The notes below the pieces were generated by a model that was not told where the DNA came from, did not search any database, and was given only the letters and a program-made list of their open reading frames with translations. Below are positions 26,076-34,864 of a DNA stretch of 64,000 bases, piece by piece; position 1 is the stretch's first letter; each line of letters starts with the position of its first letter. The stretch lies in the NCBI RefSeq assembly GCF_030246885.1, contig NZ_CP126739.1, forward strand, positions 1,550,001 through 1,614,000. The letters run 5' to 3'. The position numbers and the translations under genes are program-made. This DNA comes from Microbacterium sp. zg-B185 (lineage in GTDB: Bacteria; Actinomycetota; Actinomycetes; Actinomycetales; Microbacteriaceae).

Positions 26076-27024
26076 CGGGTGCTCCCGTGGTGTGCGCTCC
26101 GTAGAGGCGCAGGACGGATTCCTCCAGGTCGGGCTCTTCGACGGCGAGATCCGCGATGCGATGGCGGGCCAGCATCCCGACCACGGGATTGATGTCGCCG
26201 GCCACCGTGGCGGTCACCCGGACGGACCCATCCGGACCGGAGATGACGTGGACCTCCCCGACCTGGCTGAGCTCGGCCAGTTCCTGCTCGATCCTGGCGG
26301 GCTCGGCGTCGACCAGTCCGACCCGGAGGCGGCGCACCGCCGCGAGGCGCAGTGACGCCACATCGCCGCTTGCCACCACCCGCCCGCCGCTGAGGACGGC
26401 GACGGCATCCGCGGCTTGCTGAATCTCGCTGAGCACGTGCGAGCTGAGCAGTACCGTCTGGCCGGCGGCACGCGCTTCTCGCAGCATCTGCAGAAACTCG
26501 CGCTGGACCAGTGGATCCAGACCGCTGGTCGGCTCGTCCAGGACCAGCAGCTCCGGCCGGTGCATGAAAGCCTGAACGAGCCCGAGCTTCTGCTTGTTGC
26601 CCTTCGAGAGGGTGTGCACCGGCCGATTCAGCTCGGCGCCGAGTCGATCGGCGAACTCCTCGATCGCACCGGCAGCGACCGGACCCGACACCTCGGCGTA
26701 GAACTCGAGCAGGCGTCTGCCCGTGACGCGTCCCTCGAGCCGGAGGTCTCCAGGGACGAAGCCGATCCGTCGTCGCAGCGCAGGTCCGCCTCGTCGCGGG
26801 TCGGAGCCGAGCACGCGGGCGATCCCCGCCGTCGGGCGGATGATGTCCAGCAGCATCCGCAGCGTCGTCGTCTTGCCCGCTCCGTTCGGGCCGATCAGCC
26901 CGAACACGCTGCCCGCGGGGATCGTCAGGTCGAGGGACTGCACAGCAGTACGGGTTCCGTACCGTTTGTGCAGGCCCGAGGTCTCGATCGCAGGGGTGGT
27001 CCGATCAGCAGTGGGTGTGCGCAC
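26068..27024 (-). CDS. ABC transporter ATP-binding protein
   Basis: An ATPase of 318 residues that powers the adjacent permease. Walker A GPNGAGKTT, signature LSKGNKQKLGLVQAF, Walker B LLVLDEPTSGLDP and the switch His in LSSHVLSE are all present. The C-terminal ~90 residues form the extra domain often found in drug/antibiotic exporters. The start is GTG at 27024 (VRTPTADRTTP); translation further upstream would need to cross the promoter. TTGCGC (27054-27059) and TAGCAT (27032-27037) 16 bp apart place the transcript start at or next to this GTG, so the mRNA is probably leaderless. Confidence 0.92.
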   Translation of the reverse strand: MRTPTADRTTPAIETSGLHKRYGTRTAVQSLDLTIPAGSVFGLIGPNGAGKTTTLRMLLDIIRPTAGIARVLGSDPRRGGPALRRRIGFVPGDLRLEGRVTGRRLLEFYAEVSGPVAAGAIEEFADRLGAELNRPVHTLSKGNKQKLGLVQAFMHRPELLVLDEPTSGLDPLVQREFLQMLREARAAGQTVLLSSHVLSEIQQAADAVAVLSGGRVVASGDVASLRLAAVRRLRVGLVDAEPARIEQELAELSQVGEVHVISGPDGSVRVTATVAGDINPVVGMLARHRIADLAVEEPDLEESVLRLYGAHTTGAPDA

Positions 27025-27031
27025 GTACAGG

Positions 27032-27059
27032 ATGCTAGACACCGTTCGCGGGCGCGCAA
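27032..27059 (-). promoter_or_regulatory. Promoter of the ABC transporter operon, leaderless type
   Basis: On the minus strand TTGCGC (27054-27059), a 16-bp spacer, and TAGCAT (27032-27037). Seven nt separate the -10 from the GTG start, so transcription should begin at the start codon. Confidence 0.55.
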
Positions 27060-27095
27060 GGGGGGGCGTCGAAGTGATCCCCGGCACGACTCGGC

Positions 27096-27101
27096 TAGAC
27101 T
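27096..27101 (+). promoter_or_regulatory. Possible -10 box of second tRNA-Ala
   Basis: TAGACT about 63 nt before the tRNA. No clear -35. It fits the TAGRCT-type -10 boxes seen elsewhere in the window. Confidence 0.35.
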
Positions 27102-27164
27102 GGCGTCACCACCTGGATCGAGGCGCTCGGCCGAGAAACCGGCGTGGTGACGAAAGAACTATTC

Positions 27165-27240
27165 GGGCCTGTGGCGCAGCTGGTAGCGCACCTGCATGGC
27201 ATGCAGGGGGTCAGGGGTTCGAGTCCCCTCAGGTCCACCA
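27165..27240 (+). tRNA. tRNA-Ala (anticodon GGC), copy 2
   Basis: All 76 nt are identical to the copy at 15409-15484, including the encoded CCA; anticodon GGC at 27198-27200. The sequences 5' of the two genes are unrelated, so only the tRNA itself and the element end behind it are shared. The palindromic repeat starts immediately after the CCA. Confidence 0.97.
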
Positions 27241-27301
27241 TGTGATGTCTCGCGACATATGTCTCATATGTCGCGAGACATCTGTCATTTGTGGGGCCAG
27301 C
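27226..27301 (+). repeat. tRNA-Ala 3' tail plus IS-end repeat, copy 2
   Basis: Partner of the 76-bp repeat at 16781-16856 (three mismatches). Here the tRNA gene is intact, and only about 61 bp of the insertion-element end remains, with no transposase remnant beyond it. Confidence 0.85.
27244..27282. repeat. 39-bp perfect palindrome, copy 2
   Basis: Arms 27244-27261 and 27265-27282, exact reverse complements around TCT, identical to the copy at 16799-16837. It begins 4 nt after the tRNA-Ala CCA and could also act as a terminator for the tRNA. Confidence 0.9.
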
Positions 27302-27391
27302 CACGAGCGACCCGCTGCGCCCGGCGCGCGCGCGGGAGAGGAGTCCGTCGACCGCTTCGCGCTCGGCGCGACGGCCCAAAAGATGCGCCAC
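27290..27391 (-). pseudogene. N-terminal stub of a LuxR-type ATPase regulator
   Basis: From GTG 27391 the frame reads VAHLLGRRAEREAVDGLLSR then ARAGRSGSLV, the start of large AAA/LuxR regulators just before the Walker A motif. After about 30 residues it runs into the insertion-element end at 27301 and the homology stops. More than 95% of the expected protein is missing, so this is the cut edge of a lost gene. Confidence 0.6.
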
Positions 27392-27643
27392 TGTTCACGA
27401 CGCGACGGGCGCGTCTGGCGAGAGCCGCCGGGCATCCTCGACGCCCGCCGACGGCCAGGGCGCCGCACGCGTCGCCGGCCCCGAGTCGATCCGCTCTCCT
27501 TCGTAGCGGACGGCAGCGACGCTCAACTGGAGCGCAGAGGTGGCCAGTCGAACCGCGATCGGCGTCGGAGTTGAGATGGGCCCGGAGCGCAGCCTTGACC
27601 GCAGACGCTCCACGCGGGAACCTGGATGATCCGAGGAGGCCCG
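27392..27643. other. Intergenic remnant, no gene supported
   Basis: About 250 bp between the LuxR stub and the VOC gene. A minus-strand frame (ending near 27395) has a vague resemblance to the end of FAD-dependent monooxygenases, too weak to call. GAGGAGG at 27632-27638 is the ribosome site of the VOC gene. Confidence 0.5.
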
Positions 27644-28120
27644 ATGAGCGACGTGATCCCGTTCCTGTGGTTCGATGACGACGCCGAATCGGCGATCCGG
27701 TTCTACACCGCCCTGATCCCCGGGTCCGAGGTCGTGTCCATCGCGACGTACCCGGACGAGGTTCCGGGTATGGGCGGGAAGGTGATGCACGCGCACTTCC
27801 GCCTCGCCGGCCGCGATTACTACGCGATGGATGCCGGACCCCAGTTCCCCTTCACCGAGGCGATCTCGCTGTTCCTCTCCTGCGCGGACCAGGAGGAAGT
27901 GGACCGGTACTGGTACGCGTTGACCGCCGACGGCGGCCAGGAGCAACCGTGCGCGTGGCTGAAGGATCGATGGGGTGTGTCGTGGCAGATCGTGCCGGAC
28001 CGGCTGGTCGAACTCATCCGCGACACTGATCCGGACCGGTCGCACCGCGCGGTGCAGGCGATGCTGGGGATGACCAGGATCGACATCGCCGCCCTCGAGG
28101 CGGCCGCCGACGGCTCGTGA
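27644..28120 (+). CDS. VOC family protein, PhnB-like
   Basis: A 158-residue protein of the PhnB / 3-demethylubiquinone methyltransferase-like VOC group. SDVIPFLWFDDDAESAIRFYTALIPGSEVVS is the family N-terminus, GRDYYAMDAGPQFPFTEAISLFLSCADQEEVDRYWYALTADG the middle, and CAWLKDRWGVSWQIVP the end. No enzyme activity can be assigned. ATG 27644 is chosen because GAGGAGG lies 5 nt upstream. The stop overlaps the GTG of the next gene. Confidence 0.9.
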   Translation: MSDVIPFLWFDDDAESAIRFYTALIPGSEVVSIATYPDEVPGMGGKVMHAHFRLAGRDYYAMDAGPQFPFTEAISLFLSCADQEEVDRYWYALTADGGQEQPCAWLKDRWGVSWQIVPDRLVELIRDTDPDRSHRAVQAMLGMTRIDIAALEAAADGS

Positions 28121-29286
28121 AGCGCTCGCGCCGCACCGCGGCCATCGGGTGCCTGCTGTGCGCTCTGGTCGCGGCATCCGGCTGTGCCCCCGCCGTGCCG
28201 CCGAACGCCGTGCCCACGCGTGCCGCCTCGCCGCAGGCGACCCCCTCGCCGTCTGCGACCGCTGCGCCGTCGACGACCGTCGTGCAGGGTCGATGGCAGC
28301 CGGCCGGAGCACCGACCACTCTGGCCACCGGCCTGGTCGCGCCCTGGTCGGTCGTGGCTCTCGATACGGGCGGAGCGCTCGTCTCCGAGCGCGACAGCGG
28401 CACCGTGCGGGAGCTGACACCGCGGGGTGGGCTGCGAACGGCAGGAGTCGTGCCCGGTGTGGTCTCGGGCGGGGAGTCCGGGCTTCATGGCCTGGCCGTG
28501 TGGGAGGACGAGAGCTCGGGGGAACGCTGGCTCTACGCGTATCACGGTGCGGCGGAGGACAATCGGGTCGTGCGGATGCCGCTGCTCGGCGATCCCGGCG
28601 AGCTGGGTCTCGGCGAGGCGCAGACCGTGCTTGCCGGCATCCGACGCACCGGCACGCACAACGGCGGTCGCATCGCCTTCGGGCCGGACGGTCTGCTGTA
28701 CGTGAGCACCGGTGACGCGCAGGATCCGGATGCCGCGCAGGATCCGGACGCGCTGGGCGGGAAGATCCTGCGGCTGACGCCGGAGGGAGCCCCCGCCCCG
28801 GACAACCCCTTCGGCACTGCGGTGTGGACCCTGGGACACCGCAATGTCCAAGGGCTGGCCTGGAGCGCGGACGGCCAGCTGTGGGCCAGCGAGTTCGGTC
28901 AGAACGCGTGGGACGAACTGAACCGCATCGTCGCGGGGGCCAACTACGGCTGGCCGGTCGTGGAGGGGGAGGCCGGCGATGCCAGGTTCACCGACCCTGT
29001 CGTGGTGTGGACGCCCGGCGACGCCAGTCCCAGCGGTATCGCCGCCGTCGGCGACACGGTGTTCGTCGCGGGTCTGCGCGGCGAACGCCTGTGGGTGGTG
29101 AATGCGACGCCGCCCGACGGGGCCGCGCCGCCGACCGTCGGGTTGGCGGGTCAGGGCCGGTTGCGGGATGTCATCGCCGCCCCCGACGGCGGCCTGTGGA
29201 TCCTCACCAACAACACCGACGGCCGTGGGGCGCCGCGTGCGGACGATGACCTCCTGATCAGCGTGCCGCTCGCCCCCGCGCCGTGA
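28117..29286 (+). CDS. PQQ-dependent sugar dehydrogenase-like lipoprotein
   Basis: A 389-residue beta-propeller protein of the glucose/sorbosone dehydrogenase family, exported and lipid-anchored: signal RRTAAIGCLLCALVAASGC with lipobox ASGC (Cys about residue 23), then a Pro/Ser/Thr-rich linker. Family marks are LVAPWSVVALDTGGALVSERDSG, the GGRIAFGPDGLLYVSTGDA strand pair, LGGKILRL, and GHRNVQGLAWSADGQLWASEFGQNAWDELN. PQQ binding in such actinobacterial proteins is presumed, not shown. GTG start overlaps the VOC stop. Confidence 0.9.
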   Translation: MKRSRRTAAIGCLLCALVAASGCAPAVPPNAVPTRAASPQATPSPSATAAPSTTVVQGRWQPAGAPTTLATGLVAPWSVVALDTGGALVSERDSGTVRELTPRGGLRTAGVVPGVVSGGESGLHGLAVWEDESSGERWLYAYHGAAEDNRVVRMPLLGDPGELGLGEAQTVLAGIRRTGTHNGGRIAFGPDGLLYVSTGDAQDPDAAQDPDALGGKILRLTPEGAPAPDNPFGTAVWTLGHRNVQGLAWSADGQLWASEFGQNAWDELNRIVAGANYGWPVVEGEAGDARFTDPVVVWTPGDASPSGIAAVGDTVFVAGLRGERLWVVNATPPDGAAPPTVGLAGQGRLRDVIAAPDGGLWILTNNTDGRGAPRADDDLLISVPLAPAP

Positions 29287-29360
29287 GACAGGCGGCTCGC
29301 GGCGACCGATACGGTGAGACCGGCGGGCGTCGTGGTGGCGTCCCGAGAACGGGAGCAAGC

Positions 29361-31040
29361 GTGACCTCAGTCGCCCGCGGGCAGCGCGTGATCGGCGCCG
29401 CGACCCACTACGTCGAGAATCAGCCACCGGTGCGCACGGAGGTGAACGAGTACGCCGCGAACGCTCCGCTCGTGGAGGGTGTCGCCGCATTCGGCGCGGC
29501 CTGGGCGGATGAGGCGTTGCGCGAGGCCGGTGCGCTGGTCGGTTCGCCCTCGTTCCAGCGCGATGCCACCCTTGCGAATGTGCACCCGCCGGTAGCGCAG
29601 GCCCACGATCGCTGGGGCTTCCGGCTGGACGAAGTGGAGTACGACCCGTCCTACCACCGGGTCATCTCCGAGGCTGTCGCCCGGGGTGCGCACACCTCGG
29701 CGTGGTCCGATCCGAAGCAGGGTGCGGACGTGGCGCGCGCGGCGATGTTCATGCTGTTCGCGCAGGTGGAGCCGGGGCACGCCTGCCCGGTGTCGATGAC
29801 GCACGCCGCGGTGGCATCGATCAAGGAGTCGCCGTGGGTCGCCGACGCGTGGCTTCCGCGCCTGTACTCGCGCGAGTACGAGCCACGGCTGCTGCCCAAC
29901 GAGGAGAAGACGAGTGCGCTGATCGGCATGGCCATGACCGAGAAGCAGGGCGGGTCGGACGTCCGGGCCGGCACCACGGTCGGCGAGGCGATGGGCGGTC
30001 ACGCGTACCAGCTGACCGGTCACAAGTGGTTCTGCTCCGCCCCGATGTCGGACGGCTTCCTGGTGCTGGCGAACACGCGGCGGGGCAATGTGGAGGAGGG
30101 GCTGAGCTGCCTGTTCGTGCCGCGCCTGCTGCAGCGCGGGATGCGCAACGTCTTCCGGATCCAGCGCCTCAAGGACAAACTCGGCAATCGGTCCAACGCG
30201 TCGGCCGAGGTCGAATTCGACGGGACGATCGGGATGGTCCTCGGCGAGCCGGGGCGAGGCGTGCGCACCATCATCGAGATGGTGCAGCGGACCCGGATGG
30301 ACTGCGTGCTGGGCTCGGCAGCGGGGATGCGCCAGGCCGTCGCGGAGGCGACGTGGCATGCACGGGGCCGGTCCGCGTTCGGCAAGCTCCTGGTGGATCA
30401 GGCCGCGATGACCTCGGTGCTCGCCGATCTCGCCCTCGAGTCGGAGGCCGCCATGCTGACAGGGCTGCGCCTGGCGCAGGCGTTCGGCGCGGACGCGTCC
30501 GATTCCGACATCGCCTTCCGCCGCCTCGCGACCCCCGTGTCGAAGTACTGGGTCACCAAACGCGGGCCGCACCACGCGTACGAGGCGCTGGAATGCCTGG
30601 GCGGCAACGGCTACTCGGAGAGCTTCCCGCTCGCCCGCCGCTACCGGGAACAGCCGGTGATGGCCATCTGGGAGGGCACCGGCAACGTCATCGCACTGGA
30701 CGTGCTGCGCGCCCTCTCCCGCGATCCGGAGTCGGCCGCGGCGTTCGCCGCCGAGCTCGAGATGACCTCCGGCGGCTCCGCACTTCTGGACGCACACGTC
30801 GCTCGCACACTCCGGATGATGGATGAGATCGCCGGCGCGGATCTCGACGAGGCGCAGGCGCAGGCGCGGCGGCTCAGCGAGAACCTCGCTCTCGCGCTGC
30901 AAGGGTCCCTCATGCTGCGTCACGCCCCGTCGGTGGCGGCGGAGGCGTTCCTCGCGGCGCGCCTCGGTGAGGACCGCACGGCGCAGTACGGCGGCCTTCC
31001 GCGCGGGACGGATGCCGCCGCCATCGTGGCACGGCACTGA
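29361..31040 (+). CDS. Acyl-CoA dehydrogenase family protein, AidB-like
   Basis: A flavoprotein of 559 residues in the AidB branch of the acyl-CoA dehydrogenases. Recognisable parts are MAMTEKQGGSDVRAGTTVG, GHKWFCSAPMSDGFLVLA, RLKDKLGNRSNASAEVEFDG, ALECLGGNGYSESFPLARRYRE and PVMAIWEGTGNVIALDVLRA, the AidB-type C-terminal signature. AidB proteins are linked to alkylation-damage response in E. coli; the role here is unproven. The start is GTG 29361 with GGGAG 5 nt ahead; the open frame continues upstream to 29283 without similarity. Confidence 0.9.
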   Translation: MTSVARGQRVIGAATHYVENQPPVRTEVNEYAANAPLVEGVAAFGAAWADEALREAGALVGSPSFQRDATLANVHPPVAQAHDRWGFRLDEVEYDPSYHRVISEAVARGAHTSAWSDPKQGADVARAAMFMLFAQVEPGHACPVSMTHAAVASIKESPWVADAWLPRLYSREYEPRLLPNEEKTSALIGMAMTEKQGGSDVRAGTTVGEAMGGHAYQLTGHKWFCSAPMSDGFLVLANTRRGNVEEGLSCLFVPRLLQRGMRNVFRIQRLKDKLGNRSNASAEVEFDGTIGMVLGEPGRGVRTIIEMVQRTRMDCVLGSAAGMRQAVAEATWHARGRSAFGKLLVDQAAMTSVLADLALESEAAMLTGLRLAQAFGADASDSDIAFRRLATPVSKYWVTKRGPHHAYEALECLGGNGYSESFPLARRYREQPVMAIWEGTGNVIALDVLRALSRDPESAAAFAAELEMTSGGSALLDAHVARTLRMMDEIAGADLDEAQAQARRLSENLALALQGSLMLRHAPSVAAEAFLAARLGEDRTAQYGGLPRGTDAAAIVARH

Positions 31041-31074
31041 GCCCCCTGCTCCGGCGCCGCCCAGGGACCACGCC

Positions 31075-31080
31075 TAGGCT
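31075..31080 (+). promoter_or_regulatory. Leaderless -10 box of the GH3 gene
   Basis: TAGGCT ends 6 nt before the GTG start at 31087. This places the transcript start on the start codon. No clear -35. Confidence 0.5.
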
Positions 31081-31086
31081 GACGGG

Positions 31087-32298
31087 GTGAACTCGGCTCG
31101 CAGCACCCTCGTCGCCGGCGTGCTCAGCGCGCTGCTCGTCCTGGGTCTCGCGCCGCCGTCCCACGGCACGGATCGACCGGCGACGGAACCCTCGCCGAGT
31201 GCGGCGGAACACGGAACGGTCCGGGTGATCGCCGGGTCGGACCAGGTCGCGCGGGCGCGTGAGCTGGTGGCGGCGATGACCACACGTGAGCGGGCGGCGA
31301 GCGTCGTGATGGGCCACATCCCCAGCACGGACGCGACCGCCCTGGCCGACTACATGGCGCGCACCGGCATCGGCGGGTTCATCCTGATGGGCGCCAACAT
31401 CCCCGCGTCCGAGACCGAGCTGCGACAGCTGACTGCCGCCCTGACAACGGATGCCGCGCTGCCGCCGCTGATCGCCGTCGATCAGGAGGGCGGCGATGTC
31501 TCCCGCCTGCCCTGGGACGGTTTCGGGTCCGCGGTCACCCTGAAGGACCAGCCGGCAGAAGCCGCCGGCGGGGCGTTCGCCGCCCGCAGCGCACTCCTGC
31601 AACGCGCCGGGATCGGGGTGAACTTCGGAATCGTCGCCGACGTCACCGACGACCGGTCCATGTTCATCTTCCGCCGCGCCCTCGGCACGACCCCGGAAGA
31701 GTCCGCCGCGCGGGTGGATGCCGCCGTGGCCGGCTCGAGCGGACAGGCCATGTCCACCCTCAAGCACTTCCCCGGACACGGCGCCGCGCCGGGCGATTCG
31801 CACTCCGGCATCCCCACCTCGGGACGCACCAAGGACGAGTGGACCGCAACGGACGGCGTGCCCTTCCGGACCGGGATCGACGCCGGCGCGGACATCCTGA
31901 TGTTCGGCCACCTCTCCTATCCCGCGATCGATGCCGCACCGGCCACGCTGTCGGCCGAGTGGCACCGCATCGCCCGCGAGGAGCTCGGGTTCACCGGCCT
32001 CGCTATCACGGACGACCTGGGGATGCTGCAGGCGTCCGGGCTCGACGGATACCAGGACCCCGTCGCCAATGCCGTGGCCGCGCTGGCGGCGGGAAACGAC
32101 ATGGTCCTGTCGGTGATGTTCTCCTCCGTGGAGACGGCACCGCGAATCGTCGAGGGAATCGCTGCCGCCGCGGACAGCGGCATCCTGTCTCCGGACCGCC
32201 TCGAAGAGGCGGCACTGCGCGTGACCACGGCAAGACTCCAGGTCGCCGCCGCCGGACGCGGGCTGGTGCCCTGCGGAGAGTGCGCCCCGGTGGAGTGA
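31087..32298 (+). CDS. Secreted glycoside hydrolase family 3 protein (beta-N-acetylhexosaminidase-like)
   Basis: A 403-residue exported enzyme. The signal peptide is STLVAGVLSALLVLGLAPPSHG (no lipobox). GH3 features are IGGFILMGANIP, LIAVDQEGGDVSRLP, the KHFPGHG motif at about residues 226-232, and the nucleophile Asp in AITDDLGM at about residue 309. The KHFPGHG His/Asp pair is typical of NagZ-type enzymes, which cleave GlcNAc from muropeptides, suggesting cell wall turnover outside the cell. The gene is monocistronic and convergent with the SRAP gene. Confidence 0.9.
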   Translation: MNSARSTLVAGVLSALLVLGLAPPSHGTDRPATEPSPSAAEHGTVRVIAGSDQVARARELVAAMTTRERAASVVMGHIPSTDATALADYMARTGIGGFILMGANIPASETELRQLTAALTTDAALPPLIAVDQEGGDVSRLPWDGFGSAVTLKDQPAEAAGGAFAARSALLQRAGIGVNFGIVADVTDDRSMFIFRRALGTTPEESAARVDAAVAGSSGQAMSTLKHFPGHGAAPGDSHSGIPTSGRTKDEWTATDGVPFRTGIDAGADILMFGHLSYPAIDAAPATLSAEWHRIAREELGFTGLAITDDLGMLQASGLDGYQDPVANAVAALAAGNDMVLSVMFSSVETAPRIVEGIAAAADSGILSPDRLEEAALRVTTARLQVAAAGRGLVPCGECAPVE

Positions 32299-32331
32299 GC
32301 CAGCGGGTCGGACACACCCGAGGTCGTGTTC

Positions 32332-33039
32332 CTACGCGGGCTCGATCAGCGCGGGGGAGTCGTTGCGGACGTTGCCCACCGCGGCGGGCACGACGTGATC
32401 GTCCAGGGTGGCCGCGACCGCCGGCGCGGCGTCGATCGCGGCGTCCAGCACATCACCGACGTTCTCGACGGTGGGATCCAGCCACGCATCCGCGTGATCG
32501 GGATCCAGCAACAGCGGCATCCGATCGTGGATGGATCCCAGGCGGCCGATGGAGTCACGGGTCAGGATCGTGAAGCTCAGCAGCCAGCGGGCAGGATCAT
32601 CCTCGGGCAGTTGCGGGTTCCGCCACCACTCGTACAGGCCCGCCAGGAACAGCGGTGACCCGTCGGCGGGGTGGATGTAGTGCGGGACCTTCGCGTCGCC
32701 GACCGGCTTCCATTCGTAATAGCCGGATGCCGGAACGATTGCGCGACGCTTCTCCAGCGCGCTGCGGAACATCGGCTTGTCCTCGAGCTCCTCGGACCGC
32801 GCGTTGAAGGCCCGCGCACCCACCGATGGGTCCTTCGCCCACGACGGCACCAGACCCCAGCGGGCGGCCTCGAGCCGGCGGGTGGGCGGCTCGGTCTTGG
32901 ACGAGTCCAGCACGATCGCCACCTGGGCCGTGGGTGCGATGTTGTACGACGGCGCGGGCAGGTTCTCGCCTTCGAGATCGACCCGCAGCACGCTGACGAG
33001 GTCGGAAGCGACGTCGGCCACCACGAAACGTCCGCACAT
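32332..33039 (-). CDS. SOS response-associated peptidase (SRAP/HMCES family)
   Basis: A 235-residue protein that forms a covalent link with abasic sites in single-stranded DNA and protects them from breakage. It starts MCGRFV, with the catalytic Cys at position 2 after Met removal. The family residues YNIAPTAQV, RWGLVPSWAKD, FNARSE, RRAIVPASGYYEWK and FTILTRDS are present, including the conserved Asn and Glu. The start is fixed by the need for Cys2. It is close behind the App1-like phosphatase gene (about 40 nt). Confidence 0.94.
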   Translation of the reverse strand: MCGRFVVADVASDLVSVLRVDLEGENLPAPSYNIAPTAQVAIVLDSSKTEPPTRRLEAARWGLVPSWAKDPSVGARAFNARSEELEDKPMFRSALEKRRAIVPASGYYEWKPVGDAKVPHYIHPADGSPLFLAGLYEWWRNPQLPEDDPARWLLSFTILTRDSIGRLGSIHDRMPLLLDPDHADAWLDPTVENVGDVLDAAIDAAPAVAATLDDHVVPAAVGNVRNDSPALIEPA

Positions 33040-33080
33040 GCCTGCGAGCTTACGTGCGCCCGTCGACACGAGCGCGCGGA

Positions 33081-34118
33081 TCAGCGTTCCAGGACGCCGA
33101 CCTCTTCGAGTCGCTCGACGAGTCCGGCTCCGTCTGATCCCGTGACCCACGGCACCGACGCCGCGGTGTGGTCGTCGACCGCGGTGCGGCCACCGGCCAG
33201 CACCGCCTCGGCGGGGGACAGTCGTCGGATGGCCACCGCCCTGACCTTGCCGGGGCTCTCGATGGCGAAGGTCGTGTAGATCTCGTCGTCGTGCTGGCCG
33301 TCATCGCCGATCAGCAGCCACTTCATGTCCGGGAACTCCTCGGCCAGGCGGCGCAGGTTGGACAGCTTGTGCGCCTTGCCGCTTCGGAACCATCGGTCAT
33401 GCGTCGGGCCCCAGTCCGTCAGCAGCACGGCCCCGGAGGGAAAGAGGTGCCGCCTGAGGAACCGGATGAGCGTGGGCGCCACGTTCCAGGCGCCCGTGGA
33501 CAGGTAGATCACCGGCGTGCCGGGTGCGTCGCGGACCAGCCGCTCCATGAGGACGGCCATCCCGGGCACGGGCTGGCGGGCATGTTCGTTCACGACGAAG
33601 GAGTTCCACGCCGCCAGGAGTGGGCGCGGCAGGGCGGTGACCATGACGGTGTCGTCCACGTCGGACACGATCCCGAGGCGCACATCGGCGCCGACGACGA
33701 AGACGCGGGTCTCCACGGGTTCGCCACCCTCGACCGACATCGTCAGTGTCTGCCAGCCGGGCGCCAGGTGAGCCGGGATGACCGTGTCGATCACACCGCC
33801 CCGATCGGCGACCACCTCGTGCACCGCATCGGCGACGGTGATCTGCACCTGTGCGTACCCCACCGGGACGGCGGCGAAGCTGCGCCAGCCGCGCACGCTC
33901 TCGTACTCGACCGACGCCGACGACGGCGCCGGCCGGACGATCATCACGCGGCCGAGTACCCGGACCCAGTCGGGTCCGCCGTATCCGGGGAACGGGGTGA
34001 CCGTCGGCGTGAGGCCGCGGGCACGGGCCCGGCGCTCCCGCCAGGAGTGGAAGCGGTACTCGAGCCTGGCGAGCCACAGCACTTTCGGGCGCTCGGGCGT
34101 CGTCGAGGAAGGGGGCAT
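33081..34118 (-). CDS. App1-like phosphatase (DUF2183) family protein
   Basis: A 345-residue protein. The C-terminal half is a HAD-type phosphatase domain with the DxDxT motif DVDDTVMV at about residue 172, TPVIYLSTGAWNVAPTL, and GDDGQHDDEIY. The N-terminal half is a beta-rich region seen in App1/DUF2183 proteins. Fungal App1 is a phosphatidate phosphatase; the bacterial substrate is not known. The start ATG is 4 nt downstream of the dedA stop, so the two are probably transcribed together. Confidence 0.88.
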   Translation of the reverse strand: MPPSSTTPERPKVLWLARLEYRFHSWRERRARARGLTPTVTPFPGYGGPDWVRVLGRVMIVRPAPSSASVEYESVRGWRSFAAVPVGYAQVQITVADAVHEVVADRGGVIDTVIPAHLAPGWQTLTMSVEGGEPVETRVFVVGADVRLGIVSDVDDTVMVTALPRPLLAAWNSFVVNEHARQPVPGMAVLMERLVRDAPGTPVIYLSTGAWNVAPTLIRFLRRHLFPSGAVLLTDWGPTHDRWFRSGKAHKLSNLRRLAEEFPDMKWLLIGDDGQHDDEIYTTFAIESPGKVRAVAIRRLSPAEAVLAGGRTAVDDHTAASVPWVTGSDGAGLVERLEEVGVLER

Positions 34119-34122
34119 CCCT

Positions 34123-34821
34123 TCAGTCTTTCACGTCATCCGCGGTGCCCATCGTCCCGGGGGACACGTCGGGCTCCCCGTCATCGTCGGAGAGGTGCCT
34201 GAGCTCGACCCGCTCGATGAGCTTCTTGGCGACGAAGACCAGGAGGACGAACGCGACGATGATCGCGACGAAGATGTAGCCCGCGAAGTGCAGTCGATCG
34301 GCCAGCTCGCGGTAGCTTCCGGCGGCCAGAGCGGCGACGGACACATAAAGTCCCGCCCAGATCACACAGGCGGGGAGGGTCCATGCCAGGAAACGGCGGT
34401 ACGAGAACCCGCTCATCCCGACCGTCAGCGGCACCAGCGAGTGCAGCACGGGCAGGAACCGGGATACGAAGATGGCGGGTCCGCCGCGTCTGCGCAGATA
34501 TCTCTCCGAGCGTCTCCAGTTGTCCTCACCGATGCGCCGGCCCAGCCGCGAGTGACGGATCTTCGGACCGAGGAAGCGGCCGAGCCCGAATCCGATGCTC
34601 TCGCCGATCAGCGCGCCGATCACGACCGCCACGCCCAGCAGCACCCCCTCGAGCGGCGATGCCACCGCGGTGCCCGCGATGATCACGACGGTGTCACCCG
34701 GGACGACCAGCCCGACCAGCACGCTGGTCTCGAGCATGATCGCCAGCCCGGCCAGCACCGTCCGCAGCAGCGGGTCGACGCTCTGGACGGTGTCGAGCAG
34801 CCAGGTGAGGAACTCGTTCAC
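34123..34821 (-). CDS. DedA family membrane protein
   Basis: A 232-residue membrane protein of the DedA/SNARE-associated (VTT) family, which acts in lipid carrier flipping and envelope homeostasis. The core motif GDTVVIIAGTAV, GESIGFGLGRFLGP and RGGPAIFVSRFLPVLHSLVPLTVGMSGFSYRRFL match the family, with the re-entrant loop Arg/Pro residues present. The start is GTG 34821, preceded on the minus strand by TAGGCT at 34828-34833, 6 nt away: a leaderless start mirrored by that of pabB. Confidence 0.92.
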   Translation of the reverse strand: MNEFLTWLLDTVQSVDPLLRTVLAGLAIMLETSVLVGLVVPGDTVVIIAGTAVASPLEGVLLGVAVVIGALIGESIGFGLGRFLGPKIRHSRLGRRIGEDNWRRSERYLRRRGGPAIFVSRFLPVLHSLVPLTVGMSGFSYRRFLAWTLPACVIWAGLYVSVAALAAGSYRELADRLHFAGYIFVAIIVAFVLLVFVAKKLIERVELRHLSDDDGEPDVSPGTMGTADDVKD

Positions 34822-34827
34822 ACCTGA

Positions 34828-34858
34828 AGCCTAGAGCGGCCCCGCGGCCCTCTAGCCT
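34828..34858. promoter_or_regulatory. Divergent leaderless promoter pair dedA/pabB
   Basis: On the minus strand TAGGCT (34828-34833) lies 6 nt before dedA GTG. On the plus strand TAGCCT (34853-34858) lies 6 nt before pabB ATG. The 43 nt between the two start codons therefore holds both -10 boxes back to back, and each -35 region would fall inside the other gene's promoter or beyond. Confidence 0.5.
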
Positions 34859-34864
34859 GGGAGG

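Noticed and set aside
15409..27240. The 11.7 kb between the two tRNA-Ala genes as one integrated island
   Set aside because: There is no integrase, and the ends do not form a simple attL/attR pair; the tRNAs are both complete. The repeats are better explained by separate element insertions.
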